The notes beneath the pieces were generated by a model. It saw only the letters and a list, made by a program, of their open reading frames with translations. It was not told where the DNA came from and did not search any database. From Jejuia pallidilutea (lineage in GTDB: Bacteria; Bacteroidota; Bacteroidia; Flavobacteriales; Flavobacteriaceae): a DNA stretch of 55,584 nucleotides. The stretch lies in contig NZ_PVEO01000014.1 in NCBI RefSeq assembly GCF_002973595.1, positions 1-55,584 of the forward strand, written 5' to 3'. Made by a program: the position numbers and the translations under genes. The stretch's first letter is position 1, and each line of letters opens with the position of its first letter. This document shows positions 34,759-44,662 of this stretch, piece by piece.

Positions 34759-35358
34759 TTATTCTTTCTCTAACAAAGCTGTTCTTACAGCTTCTGGCAC
34801 AATAGAGTTAACAAATGCAGCCATGTTTTTTTCATTGCTTAAAAATTTCCAACCGTCATACTGTGGATCATTAATAGCAAACATACTTGCATTGTTGTTT
34901 ATTACTAGAGATGTTGTATCGGCATCAATAGTAACGTTTTCACTACCAAATTGAGCTGCCATGGTAGATTTCATTAATTCTAAATAATCGTTTTGCGCCT
35001 CTTTAGGTTTATCTTTTTCAGTTAAAAATATCATTCTCATTTTACTGTTGTAGTACACCACAGCGTAAGTAACATTATCTATTTTCTTAGTGTCGCTGAT
35101 ATTATTTACCGTATTTGAAATGAACTCAATCTTCATTTGGGGCGAATTAAACATTTGCTCCATTGCCGCTTTCATTTGTGCTTTTGGAGCCATATCGAAC
35201 ATTTTTGGATGCATATAATCTAAAACCCCATCAAGATTCATATTGGTCATATAATCGTAATAGGTTTGTGCTTCTTTTTCTATAGCTTCTGTTTGAGATT
35301 GCGAAAAACTTGAACATGTAATTAAAAAAGCGAGAACTAGTGTAGTAAAAAATTTCAT
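34759..35358 (-). CDS. Secreted protein of unknown function
   Basis: This 199-residue protein has a signal peptide (MKFFTTLVLAFLITCSSFSQ). The body (about 25-195) is a mix of helices and strands with AYYDYMTNMNLDGVLDYMHPKMFD near the start, which recalls SnoaL/NTF2-like folds; I cannot assign a family. It is unlinked in function to its neighbours. The 146 bases upstream to the divergent TraB gene must hold both promoters. Confidence 0.7.
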   Translation of the reverse strand: MKFFTTLVLAFLITCSSFSQSQTEAIEKEAQTYYDYMTNMNLDGVLDYMHPKMFDMAPKAQMKAAMEQMFNSPQMKIEFISNTVNNISDTKKIDNVTYAVVYYNSKMRMIFLTEKDKPKEAQNDYLELMKSTMAAQFGSENVTIDADTTSLVINNNASMFAINDPQYDGWKFLSNEKNMAAFVNSIVPEAVRTALLEKE

Positions 35359-35504
35359 TATAGTATTTGTTTATTGCAAAAATACGATACATATTTTACA
35401 ATAGCGCTATTATTTACACGTTCACTCATTGATAAAATCTATGCGTTCATTTAGGGTATGTAACACCCTTTTTATTTCTATATTTATCAATTCAAAATTA
35501 AAAT

Positions 35505-38500
35505 ATGAAAAAATTACTGCTCCTGTTATCTGCTTCCATTTTCTACAATTTTTGTTTTTCTCAAGAAAAAAGTTTGCTCTGGGAAATTTCTGGTAACGGT
35601 TTACAACATCCATCTTACATTTACGGTACCATGCATGTAAGCAGTAAAGTTGCCTTTAGGCTAGACGATGTGTTTTACAAAGCCTTGAACAAAAGCGAAT
35701 GTATTGCATTAGAATCTGATCCCACACAATGGCTAAAATTTATGCATGAAGATTTTGGGTTTAATTACAATATGGACAACTACATGCATGGGGATAATTT
35801 TTACGCAAACCTCTTTAGGTTATCTGCACTAGACCCCGTGCAAATACGTAGTGTTATTAGGTTTGATAATTATTTAATTAACAGTTACCTGTACCGGAAA
35901 AATTCTTACATTGATGATTTTGAAGAAGAAACATATCTAGATATGTTTATTTACCAAGCAGGCAGAAAAAACAACAAACCTGTAATTGGACTAGAAGATT
36001 TTAGGGAGTCGCGTTACCTAACCACTAAAGCTAGTTTTAATGTAAACAAGCGTAAACCAGATGATTGGTTTATAAAACTCATGGAGAAGAAAAACATGTT
36101 TATGTTTCAGGAAGACGTGTATCGCGAGCGAGATATTGAGTTATTAGATTCTATTGGAGCCGCCACAAACACCAAGTATTATAGAGAGCATATGCTTTTT
36201 AAACGTAATGCAAACATGGTGCATGTTTTAGACTCCTTAATGCACAAAAAAATTGTGTTCTCTGGTGTTGGGGCAGCACATCTTGGAGGCGAAAAAGGTA
36301 TGCTACACATGTTACAAGAAAAAGGCTATACCGTAAAGCCTTTGGTATCTAAACAAACCAAATACGCTAAAGCAGAAAAAGACAAACTAGAGCAAAAATT
36401 TACCAATCCAGAACTCTTCCTACAATCTACTTCTGATGGATTTATTAGCATTAAAAGTTTTGATGAACTTAGAGAGTTTACCGCAGATGGCATAAAATAC
36501 TATGTAGCGCCAGACATGACAAATGGTGCGTACTTAACCATAAATAGATTAAACACATTTGAGTATTTACCAAACCAAAATGACAAAGTAGATTTAACTT
36601 TTATAAAAAACCTATTATACGAAGATGTGCCAGGAACAATTATAGAAAAACAAGAATTTAAAACACCTTATCCAGGTATTAGCATTTTAAACAAAACAAA
36701 AAAAGGCGATTACCAAAAATACCATATCTATAAAACACCGTTAGAAATTATTGTAGTGAAATTTGGTGGCAAAAAAGATTTTGTAGTATTACATGAAGCT
36801 GAAATTTTTAACTCCATTCGTTTTAAGTCTGTAAACAATACTTCAACAACTTTTAAGGACCCTTACCAAAAATATGAGTTTGAATGTCCGGAATATTTTA
36901 TTACTGCAAACCTTGAGCATACAGGAAAAAAATTAGTACAGGCATTGGGTAAAAACAACGATTTTTATTTCTTTATAGAATCTCCTCAACACGATGTAGA
37001 ATATATTGAAGAAGATGCTTTTGAAGCTAAATACATCCATACAAGTTTTTATAAAAACCTAGATATAGACAATGTAGAAGTAAAAGCCAACAATACCATT
37101 TACAAAAGTTACCTGTCTCAAGTTGTTTTAGATTCTACAAGCCAAAATAAACTGTGGTTAAAATCTATTGTAAAAGATGGCAGTTACTATTTAATGGGCT
37201 ATTATGGCGATGTAAAAGATAGAGCTACATCTTATTTTCAGTCTTTAAAATTCAAGAGCGCCACCTACGAAAGCTTTAAAACAGTTACCGATACATCACT
37301 GTATTTTACCGTAAAATCACCCATTAAAGCACCCTTGCCCTACAATGAGTTTTACAATAACTACAAGCGAAAAAAACCTTATGACGAAACTGAAAAAATT
37401 ACAACATACACCACCAAGGCCAATGAGCAAGTTACAGTAAAACGTACCAAGTTTCACGACCTGAAAATGTATAAAAACGCAGATAGTTTATGGAATAAAA
37501 TTAACAGAAAACAAGATTTTTTAGACCTTCCTGAACTAAATGAATCATCCCATGATAAAACACTTATAGCCTTGGCTGAAAATCGTTATAGTAACAATGG
37601 CTATAATTATTATACTTATAAACTAAGAGACTCTTTTAGTGTTAAGGAAATTTTAGTAAAATATATACAAAAAGAGGGCGTACTATATCAGTTAACTGCT
37701 TTAACAGATTCTATTAACAAACCCTCTCGTTTTTTAACTGAATTCTTTAATTCGTTTAAACCGATGGATACCCTTATGGGGAAAGCTATTTTTGAAGATA
37801 AAACCAACCTGTTTTTTAAGGCTCTAAAAAACAACGATAGTATTGTGTTAAATGGGTATACAGAACTAAAGTTTTCTAACAAACACACATCAAAAATTAT
37901 TGATGTAATAGATAATTTTGAGTTTCCTGAAAACAAAACACAAATAAAATACTATTTACTTCGCGAGTTAATAACTAACGATAAAAGCCCGCGCGTTACT
38001 AATTTTGCAAAACAACTCTACGTAACGTCGTATTCAGAGCCTGCCATACAAGACATTATTTTAAATACCTTTTTTCAACGCAAGGATAAAGCCGCTTACG
38101 AATTTGTTTTAGAGTTGCTAAATACAGATTTACCTTTGGGTTCTAAAACACCATCTTTTTCTGTGTACAATACAAGTGCAGATTCTCTAAAAACAGTAAA
38201 AGTGCTATTTCCAGAGTTGCTAAATTTTTCAATAGTTGAAGACTATAAATCACCCATCTACAGCTTATTATCAAAATTACTTGATAGTAACATAGTAAAA
38301 CCCAAGGTGTATAAAAAGTTTAAAAAGCAAATTATTAACGATGCCAAAATACAAATAAAACGTAGTTTAGGCAGCACGCAACGCTATTCTTACTCTTCCA
38401 GAAATAATTTTTCTTTAGATAGTTATGTGAAATTATTGTTTCCATACAGAGACGACAAGCATGTTAAGTTGTTTTACATAAGACTATTAGAAAGTGAAGA

Positions 38501-39014
38501 TTTTGAAGCACTAACTACATATTATGTTCTGTTAAAGCATAAAAACGAGCCTATCTCAGAACAGCTAAAAGCCAAAACACTTTTAAATGAAGACGCGCAG
38601 TACAAGCTTATTGCGAAACTAAAAAAGCATAAACTTTTAAACGAAAAGGAAACCACCATTGTAGATTTAAAAACCTATGCAAAGTCTAAACTATTTGCTA
38701 ACAGTTACTTTAAAGATGCTGATAATACAATTGAGTTTGTAGAAGAACAAACCTTTAAAACAGATAACGACACATCTATTCGGCTATTTTTATTTAAACG
38801 AACAGACAAAAGGCAACCAGAAGAAAATCAGTTTTTGCATGCCATAGCCTTTGAGGATACCAAAGGTAAAACCTTCAGGCTTACCCCTTATTTTATAGGT
38901 CTAAAAAATGGCATATCCATTTCAGGTTATAAAACAGAAAAGGATGTTACAGAAGATATTGTACTACAAATTAAACATAAAACAAGAAAGCGCATTAAGG
39001 TAAATATGTATTAA
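35505..39014 (+). CDS. Very long TraB/GumN family secreted protein
   Basis: This 1169-residue protein has a signal peptide (MKKLLLLLSASIFYNFCFSQ). Residues about 22-300 form a TraB/GumN domain, with LWEISGNGLQHPSYIYGTMHVSS, ALESDPTQW and the closing GVGAAHLGGEKGMLHML. TraB/GumN domains resemble metalloproteases (Tiki-like) and polymer-related proteins. The remaining roughly 870 residues are repetitive mixed alpha/beta with many Lys/Tyr and have no domain I recognise. The length is far above a lone TraB protein (about 300 residues). Promoter not identified. Confidence 0.85.
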   Translation: MKKLLLLLSASIFYNFCFSQEKSLLWEISGNGLQHPSYIYGTMHVSSKVAFRLDDVFYKALNKSECIALESDPTQWLKFMHEDFGFNYNMDNYMHGDNFYANLFRLSALDPVQIRSVIRFDNYLINSYLYRKNSYIDDFEEETYLDMFIYQAGRKNNKPVIGLEDFRESRYLTTKASFNVNKRKPDDWFIKLMEKKNMFMFQEDVYRERDIELLDSIGAATNTKYYREHMLFKRNANMVHVLDSLMHKKIVFSGVGAAHLGGEKGMLHMLQEKGYTVKPLVSKQTKYAKAEKDKLEQKFTNPELFLQSTSDGFISIKSFDELREFTADGIKYYVAPDMTNGAYLTINRLNTFEYLPNQNDKVDLTFIKNLLYEDVPGTIIEKQEFKTPYPGISILNKTKKGDYQKYHIYKTPLEIIVVKFGGKKDFVVLHEAEIFNSIRFKSVNNTSTTFKDPYQKYEFECPEYFITANLEHTGKKLVQALGKNNDFYFFIESPQHDVEYIEEDAFEAKYIHTSFYKNLDIDNVEVKANNTIYKSYLSQVVLDSTSQNKLWLKSIVKDGSYYLMGYYGDVKDRATSYFQSLKFKSATYESFKTVTDTSLYFTVKSPIKAPLPYNEFYNNYKRKKPYDETEKITTYTTKANEQVTVKRTKFHDLKMYKNADSLWNKINRKQDFLDLPELNESSHDKTLIALAENRYSNNGYNYYTYKLRDSFSVKEILVKYIQKEGVLYQLTALTDSINKPSRFLTEFFNSFKPMDTLMGKAIFEDKTNLFFKALKNNDSIVLNGYTELKFSNKHTSKIIDVIDNFEFPENKTQIKYYLLRELITNDKSPRVTNFAKQLYVTSYSEPAIQDIILNTFFQRKDKAAYEFVLELLNTDLPLGSKTPSFSVYNTSADSLKTVKVLFPELLNFSIVEDYKSPIYSLLSKLLDSNIVKPKVYKKFKKQIINDAKIQIKRSLGSTQRYSYSSRNNFSLDSYVKLLFPYRDDKHVKLFYIRLLESEDFEALTTYYVLLKHKNEPISEQLKAKTLLNEDAQYKLIAKLKKHKLLNEKETTIVDLKTYAKSKLFANSYFKDADNTIEFVEEQTFKTDNDTSIRLFLFKRTDKRQPEENQFLHAIAFEDTKGKTFRLTPYFIGLKNGISISGYKTEKDVTEDIVLQIKHKTRKRIKVNMY

Positions 39015-39025
39015 AGAACGGTATA

Positions 39026-39184
39026 TTAGTTCCCTAGCTTTTGCTTTTTATCATATAATTCAGATCGGTCTTCTAGTGGGTTGCAATCTTGAAAAATACC
39101 ACAAGACACGTTAGGTTTAGCTAAAGATTTTCCTTGTACAAGTTGTTTAGACAAGGCTTCTATTTTTGGGGTTAAATATTTCAT
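39026..39184 (-). CDS. Small 52-residue protein downstream of the AraC gene
   Basis: This short frame begins with ATG at 39184, 27 bases after the AraC stop, and ends at 39026. The product begins MKYLTPKIEALSKQLVQGK and has VSCGIFQDCNPLEDRSELYD in its second half, with two Cys that might bind metal or form a disulfide. It has no signal peptide. The frame, the spacing and the balanced composition suggest a real gene cotranscribed with the AraC regulator. No family recognised. Confidence 0.55.
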   Translation of the reverse strand: MKYLTPKIEALSKQLVQGKSLAKPNVSCGIFQDCNPLEDRSELYDKKQKLGN

Positions 39185-39211
39185 CTCATTAAACTTACAT
39201 AAATTATAGCT

Positions 39212-40108
39212 CTAACTTAAAGACATTACATATTTTTTTGGCGTGGTACCATATTTCTTTTTAAACGCCGCTATAAAATGGCTAGAAGTACTGTAACCTA
39301 CTTTAAGGCCTACTTCATTTACATTATTATTGCCAGATTCTAGAAGCTTACGGGCAACTTCCATTTTGTAGTCAAACAAAAAACTAAATACAGAATCGCC
39401 GTAAATCTGCTTAAAGCCTTCTTTTAATTTTTTAATATTTAATCCTATTTCATCGGCTAACTCTTGTAATGTAGGTGGTTCTGCCATTCGCGAAACAATA
39501 ATATCTTTGGCTTTTCGTATTTTAATAACGTTAGCTTCATCTACTAAAAACGGGCATTGCTCTACATTGGCATCTTCACTTCTATTAAAATACAAACTCA
39601 GCAGCTCATACGCTTTTGCCTTAAAGTATAATTGCTTTATGGATGAATTTAAACTGTAATTAATTAATTGATTTAGTACGATAGCCATCGATGGGCTAAT
39701 TACACCATCGTTATAATACTTTTTGTCTTTGTTTTCAGAATTTAAAAATGAAATATAATCAGCCTCCTGCGAAAATAAGCCATGAAATTTTTTAATGGAT
39801 ATTAAAATTGAAACTATCCAAGAATTAGGGGCTACCTGAAGATTTATAGGCAATTCTTGTTGCGGATTATACAACAGTAACGAATTCTCTTCATGAATAT
39901 CTAAACTGTAACGGCCTTGATTAAATACAAATTTAGTAGCTCCCTTGATACAAAAATGAAATTGAATAAACATACTATCTATTTCTTTTGCAACACTTTG
40001 GGCGACACTTTCATCGTTTTTAAACATTAAAACCAAAAAACCATCATCAACGTTAGTCTCCTCAAAAGTACTTTTAGCGATACTTTTTATATTATTTTCC
40101 ATGTTCAT
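39212..40108 (-). CDS. AraC family transcriptional regulator
   Basis: This 298-residue protein has an N-terminal cupin-like sensor region (about residues 20-140) and a C-terminal AraC DNA-binding domain with two HTH motifs (about 200-298): PPTLQELADEIGLNIKKLKEGFKQIYG and NVNEVGLKVGYSTSSHFIAAFKKKYGTTPKKY. The sensor resembles PchR-type proteins that respond to siderophores or haem, but this is a weak impression. It is divergent from hemA with about 190 bases between them, so it may regulate the haem cluster; inference from position. Confidence 0.88.
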   Translation of the reverse strand: MNMENNIKSIAKSTFEETNVDDGFLVLMFKNDESVAQSVAKEIDSMFIQFHFCIKGATKFVFNQGRYSLDIHEENSLLLYNPQQELPINLQVAPNSWIVSILISIKKFHGLFSQEADYISFLNSENKDKKYYNDGVISPSMAIVLNQLINYSLNSSIKQLYFKAKAYELLSLYFNRSEDANVEQCPFLVDEANVIKIRKAKDIIVSRMAEPPTLQELADEIGLNIKKLKEGFKQIYGDSVFSFLFDYKMEVARKLLESGNNNVNEVGLKVGYSTSSHFIAAFKKKYGTTPKKYVMSLS

Positions 40109-40268
40109 TTTTTCTTTTATTTAGATTTATTCTAAATTAAAACATTCGAAACCACCAAATACACCGCTAAAATATGACATTTATCATATTTTTTCTAGAA
40201 AATAGTTTAAAAAACCACAAACGATATTAAAAGTTCTTTCAGCGTTACTTTTTTATTATCAATCCCTT

Positions 40269-40276
40269 TACATTTG
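40269..40276 (+). promoter_or_regulatory. Candidate -7 box for hemA
   Basis: TACATTTG matches TAnnTTTG 22 bases before the ATG at 40299. It overlaps the alternative GTG start at 40278, which I therefore reject. Confidence 0.5.
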
Positions 40277-40298
40277 TGTGGCAATTTCAGGTATAGCA

Positions 40299-41564
40299 AT
40301 GCAAAAGTACAACATATCACGTAGTAACTACTTTTATGCCATTGGCTTAAGTTATAAAAAAGCCGATGCAGATATAAGAGGTCGCTTTAGTTTAGACGAC
40401 GACTCTAAGCATAAATTATTACAACAAGCCAAAGACAATGGTATAGAAAGTTTAATTGTTACTTCTACTTGTAACCGTACCGAAATTTATGGTTTTGCCC
40501 AACACCCTTACCAACTTATAGAATTGCTTTGCGATAATACAAACGGTACTGTTGAAGAATTTCGCGATGTAGCTTACATCTATAAAAATAAAGAGGCTAT
40601 AGCGCACATGTTTCGTGTTGGTTCTGGTTTAGACAGCCAAATTCTTGGTGATTTCGAAATTATAAGTCAGCTAAAAGTAAGCAGTAAGCTATCTAGAAAA
40701 TACGGCTTACTAAACCATTTTTCCGAACGCTTGGTAAATGCAGTAATTCAGGCAAGTAAACGCATTAAAACAGAAACTAACATTTCTTCGGGTGCCACAT
40801 CGGTATCTTTTGCCTCGGTACAATATATCTTTAACAATGTTGAAGATGTTTCCAACAAAGATATTTTATTGTTCGGAACAGGAAAAATAGGAAGAAATAC
40901 CTGTGAAAATTTAGTAAAACATACCGAAAACGAACATATTACCTTAATTAACAGAACTAAGGACAAAGCCGAACGAATTGCTGGTAAGTTTAATTTGGTA
41001 GTTAAAGATTACGCAAATTTACAGGAAGAAATTAGCACATCGGATATATTAATAGTGGCTACTGGCGCACAACGCCCCACTATAGACAAACATATTATAC
41101 AGAGTAAAAAACCACTTTTAATTCTAGATTTATCTATTCCAAAAAATGTTAATGAGAACGTTAAGGAACTTAAAAATGTTACATTAGTGCATTTAGACGA
41201 TTTATCTAAAATTACAGATGAAACCTTAGAAAAACGCAAATCGCACATTCCATTAGCTGAAGCTATTATTGAAGACGTTAAAGCAGAATTTAACAGTTGG
41301 TTAGAAACCAGAAAGTTTGCACCAACTATAAAAGCTTTGAAACATAAATTAACTGATTTTGCTACAGCAGAATTGGATACCCAGCGTAAAAAGTTAACAG
41401 ACTTTAACGAAGAACAGGCAGCAATAATAAGTAATAAAATCATTCAAAAAATTACCAATCATTTTGCGCATCATTTAAAAGATGACGATGTATCTACAGA
41501 TGATAGCCTAGAACTTATTAAAAAAGTATTTCAGCTAGAAGAACCTCAAAAAACAAATGTCTAA
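40299..41564 (+). CDS. hemA: Glutamyl-tRNA reductase
   Basis: It reduces glutamyl-tRNA to glutamate-1-semialdehyde, the committed step of C5-type haem synthesis. From the ATG at 40299 it has 421 residues. The catalytic Cys58 lies in VTSTCNRTEIYG. The NADPH domain has FGTGKIGRNTCENL near 190-203, and a C-terminal dimerisation helix follows. The preceding candidate promoter decides against a start at 40278. Its end overlaps hemCD by 8 bases. hemL, needed for the next step, is not in the window. Confidence 0.95.
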   Translation: MQKYNISRSNYFYAIGLSYKKADADIRGRFSLDDDSKHKLLQQAKDNGIESLIVTSTCNRTEIYGFAQHPYQLIELLCDNTNGTVEEFRDVAYIYKNKEAIAHMFRVGSGLDSQILGDFEIISQLKVSSKLSRKYGLLNHFSERLVNAVIQASKRIKTETNISSGATSVSFASVQYIFNNVEDVSNKDILLFGTGKIGRNTCENLVKHTENEHITLINRTKDKAERIAGKFNLVVKDYANLQEEISTSDILIVATGAQRPTIDKHIIQSKKPLLILDLSIPKNVNENVKELKNVTLVHLDDLSKITDETLEKRKSHIPLAEAIIEDVKAEFNSWLETRKFAPTIKALKHKLTDFATAELDTQRKKLTDFNEEQAAIISNKIIQKITNHFAHHLKDDDVSTDDSLELIKKVFQLEEPQKTNV

Positions 41565-43131
41565 AACCATAAGAATTGGTACTCGCGATAGTGAATTAGC
41601 ACTATGGCAAGCCAAAATAGTACAAAGTTTACTCGAGAAAGAAGGCCACAAAACAGAGTTAGTTCCGGTAAAATCTACAGGCGATTTAGTACTAGACAAA
41701 CCACTTTACGAACTAGGAATTACAGGTATTTTTACACGAACGCTCGATATTGCCATGTTAAACCATGATATTGATATTGCAGTACATTCCCTAAAAGATG
41801 TACCTACAGTATTACCAAAAGGCATTATACAAGCAGCTGTTTTAAAACGCGGCAATGTTAACGATACACTGGTATTTAAAAATAACGAGGAGTTTTTAAG
41901 TGCCAAAAATGCAGTAATAGCCACTGGAAGCTTGCGCAGAAAAGCACAATGGCTAAACAGGTACCCAACCCATACCATTACAGATTTACGAGGTAATGTA
42001 AATTCGCGTTTACAAAAACTACAAGATAACGATTGGAATGGTGCAATTTTTGCTGCAGCAGGTATTGGTAGAATTGGCATTAGACCCGAAGAGGCTATAA
42101 ATTTAGATTGGATGATTCCTGCTCCGGCACAAGGCGCCATTATGATTACAGCTTTAGAAGACGATGAATTTGTAAAAGAAGCCTGTGCTACCTTAAACCA
42201 CGAAGAAACCGAAATTTGTACCACTATTGAACGTAAGTTTTTAAACCGTTTAGAAGGTGGTTGTACAGCACCAATAGGCGCTCTGGCCTATATTAAGGAT
42301 GAAGAAGTACATTTTAAAGGTGTGCTTTTAAGTAAAGATGGTTCTAAGAAAATTCAAGTAGAACGTTCTGAAAAGCTGGGTAAACACAACAATTTAGCAA
42401 TATATTGCGCAGATTATGTAATTGAACGCGGTGGAAAACGTTTAATGGACGAGATAAAATACTCGCACAAAATTACCAACGTAGTTTCAACCAAGAAATT
42501 AACAGAAGACCAAAAAAAGCTATTTCACGAAAAGGTAGTATCTAAAAGCGAGGATTTTATAAAAATTAACCTTAATAGAATTCGTCCACAAGTTTTAAAG
42601 ACTGAAATTGAGAATGTTATAATTACTAGTAAAAATGCTGTTGAAGCTTTGGTTACAAATTATTCGGCAGCAGAGTTACAATTTAAAAATATTTATTGTG
42701 TTGGACGGCGCACTAAACGACTAATTGAAAACAGAATAGGCAAAGTAAAATACACTGCTAAAAATGCCAAGGCATTAGCAGAACATCTTATTCAATACAT
42801 AGAAGGTACGGAAGTAACCTATTTTTGTAGTGATATTAGGTTAGATGCATTACCTACCATTTTAACCGAAAACAATATTAAAGTAAACGAAGTTGAAGCC
42901 TACCAAACAAAATATGATGGTTTTAAGGTTGATGAAGCGGTAGAAAGCGTTATGTTTTACAGCCCTTCAACCGTAGAAAGTTTTGTGCGTAGTAATAATG
43001 TTGAAATTATTGCTTTTTGTATAGGGGAAACCACGGCTAAAGAAGCCAATAAACACTTTAAAGATGTTAGGGTGGCGAAAGTACCAACTGTGGAGAGTGT
43101 GATTGAGTTGGTGAATGAACATTATGTGTGA
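41557..43131 (+). CDS. hemCD: Fused hydroxymethylbilane synthase and uroporphyrinogen-III synthase
   Basis: The 524-residue product contains porphobilinogen deaminase (HemC, about residues 1-305) and a uroporphyrinogen-III synthase-like domain (HemD, about 310-524). HemC is shown by GTRDSELALWQA, GSLRRKAQ, DLRGNVNSRL and the dipyrromethane cofactor Cys236 in LEGGCTAPIG. HemD is weaker in sequence but has its typical order: ITSKNAVEAL near 350, VGRRTK near 372, YQTKYDG near 450 and FYSPSTVESFV near 463. The two consecutive steps are thus in one polypeptide. The start overlaps hemA. Confidence 0.92.
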   Translation: MSKTIRIGTRDSELALWQAKIVQSLLEKEGHKTELVPVKSTGDLVLDKPLYELGITGIFTRTLDIAMLNHDIDIAVHSLKDVPTVLPKGIIQAAVLKRGNVNDTLVFKNNEEFLSAKNAVIATGSLRRKAQWLNRYPTHTITDLRGNVNSRLQKLQDNDWNGAIFAAAGIGRIGIRPEEAINLDWMIPAPAQGAIMITALEDDEFVKEACATLNHEETEICTTIERKFLNRLEGGCTAPIGALAYIKDEEVHFKGVLLSKDGSKKIQVERSEKLGKHNNLAIYCADYVIERGGKRLMDEIKYSHKITNVVSTKKLTEDQKKLFHEKVVSKSEDFIKINLNRIRPQVLKTEIENVIITSKNAVEALVTNYSAAELQFKNIYCVGRRTKRLIENRIGKVKYTAKNAKALAEHLIQYIEGTEVTYFCSDIRLDALPTILTENNIKVNEVEAYQTKYDGFKVDEAVESVMFYSPSTVESFVRSNNVEIIAFCIGETTAKEANKHFKDVRVAKVPTVESVIELVNEHYV

Positions 43132-43136
43132 TAATA

Positions 43137-43627
43137 GCTATTAGCCTTTAGCTCTTAGCTGTTGGCGCCACTGTTATGAATACAAAACTAAAACCAAAGG
43201 CTAATAGCTAAAGGCCAAAAGCTAGATAGAATGAGGGGTTTTAGAAAACTTTAAATCTGGAAGAACGGGATTGAACTTGTAAAACAGGTATATCAATTAT
43301 CTGATAAATTACCATCTGAAGAGAAGTTTGGTTTACGAAGTCAGATTACAAGAGCATCGGTATCCGTTCCTTCAAATATAGCTGAAGGTTATAGCAGAAA
43401 TAGTGAGGTTGAGTTTAAACGTTTTCTTGAAATAGCAATAGGTTCACTCTTCGAAGTGGAAACACAACTTGTTATCGCACAAGAATTAAAATTTATAGAA
43501 GAAAAAGAACTAGAAATTATTTTTACTTTAATCCAAAAAGAAGCAAGAATGATAAATAGTTTAATAAATAAAATCAAAAATAGTTAATGCTTTTTAGCCA
43601 ACAGCTAAAGGCCAATAGCTAACAGCC
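43137..43627. mobile_element. Repeat-bounded element carrying a four-helix-bundle gene
   Basis: TAGCTATTAGCC...GCTGTTGGC (43137-43168) is inverted relative to GCCAACAGCTAA...GCTAACAGCC (about 43597-43627), and a further related copy lies at 43196-43225. Between them is one damaged four-helix-bundle gene. Such genes are often found within miniature repeats in the Bacteroidota. The element separates hemCD from hemE. Confidence 0.6.
43231..43587 (+). pseudogene. Four-helix bundle (23S rRNA IVS-type) protein gene with nonsense mutation
   Basis: From the ATG at 43231 the frame reads MRGFRKL, then TAA (43252-43254) where the family usually has Lys (as in RKLKIW), then continues without any stop to 43587. 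The rest is intact: IWKNGIELVKQVYQLSDKLP, GLRSQITRASVSVPSNIAEGY and FLEIAIGSLFEVETQL. The single codon change AAA to TAA explains the break. I found no plausible later start, so it is a pseudogene unless the stop is read through. Family: four-helix bundle proteins first found in intervening sequences of 23S rRNA genes; function unclear. Confidence 0.8.
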
Positions 43628-43631
43628 AATT

Positions 43632-44654
43632 ATGAAGAACGATTTATTTTTAAGAGCATTAAAAGGAGAAACTGTAAACCGTCCACCAGTTTGGATGATG
43701 CGTCAAGCAGGACGTTACCTGCCAGAATTTATGGAAATAAAGGCAAAGTACGATTTCTTTACACGTTGCCAAACACCAGAATTAGCAAGCGAAATTACAG
43801 TACAACCTATTAGAAGATACGGTATGGATGCCGCAATTCTATTCAGTGATATTTTGGTAATTCCACAAGCCATGAATATCGAGGTACAGATGAAACCTAA
43901 TTTTGGACCGTATTTACCAAATCCTGTGCGCTCACAAAAAGATGTAGATAATGTTATTGTTCCCGATGTTAAAGAGGAACTCAACTATGTATATGAAGCG
44001 ATTAAAGTCACCAAAGAAAAGCTTAATGATGAAATTCCGCTAATAGGTTTTGCAGGTTCACCTTGGACTATTTTATGTTATTGCGTGCAAGGACAAGGCA
44101 GTAAAAATTTCGATAAAGCCAAAGAATTTTGCTTTACAAACCCTATAGCAGCACACCAATTATTACAGAAAATTACAGATACCACTATTGCCTATCTAAA
44201 AGAAAAAGTAAAAGCAGGATGTAACGCTGTTCAAGTATTCGATTCGTGGGGCGGCATGCTCTCGCCAGTCGATTATCAAGAATTTTCGTGGCAATACATC
44301 CAGCAAATTATTAATGCCTTAAAGGACGATGCGCCTGTTATCGCTTTCGGTAAAGGCTGCTGGTTTGCACTTAGCGAAATGGCAAAATCTGGCGCTGCAG
44401 CTTTAGGTGTAGACTGGACTTGCTCCCCTAAAAACGCACGTTATTTAACTGGTGGCAACATAACGCTACAAGGTAATTTCGACCCAACGCGTTTATTTTC
44501 ACCACCCGCAGAAATCAAGAAAATGGTACACCAAATGATTAACGAATTTGGTAAAGACAAATACATCGTAAACCTTGGTCATGGTATTTTACCCAACATT
44601 GGCTTAGATAATGCCAAGGCGTTTATCGATGCCGTTAAGGAATACGGAAATTAA
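43632..44654 (+). CDS. hemE: Uroporphyrinogen decarboxylase
   Basis: It converts uroporphyrinogen III to coproporphyrinogen III. The 340-residue length is typical. The N-terminal signature [17 protein letters not shown] (residues about 17-33) includes the arginines that bind the substrate. An active-site Asp lies in [12 protein letters not shown] near 68-79, and GHGILPN near 315-321 includes the conserved His. It follows the repeat-bounded element by only a few bases, which may separate it from the hemA/hemCD promoter. Confidence 0.97.
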   Translation: MKNDLFLRALKGETVNRPPVWMMRQAGRYLPEFMEIKAKYDFFTRCQTPELASEITVQPIRRYGMDAAILFSDILVIPQAMNIEVQMKPNFGPYLPNPVRSQKDVDNVIVPDVKEELNYVYEAIKVTKEKLNDEIPLIGFAGSPWTILCYCVQGQGSKNFDKAKEFCFTNPIAAHQLLQKITDTTIAYLKEKVKAGCNAVQVFDSWGGMLSPVDYQEFSWQYIQQIINALKDDAPVIAFGKGCWFALSEMAKSGAAALGVDWTCSPKNARYLTGGNITLQGNFDPTRLFSPPAEIKKMVHQMINEFGKDKYIVNLGHGILPNIGLDNAKAFIDAVKEYGN

Positions 44655-44662
44655 AATATTTC

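Noticed and set aside
35448-35477. Short AGGGT...ACCCT hairpin with T-run upstream of the TraB gene
   Set aside because: The stem is only about five pairs and lies in a leader region; too weak to call a terminator or regulator.
40278-40298. GTG start for hemA
   Set aside because: It lies directly next to the candidate promoter; the ATG at 40299 fits family length and start.
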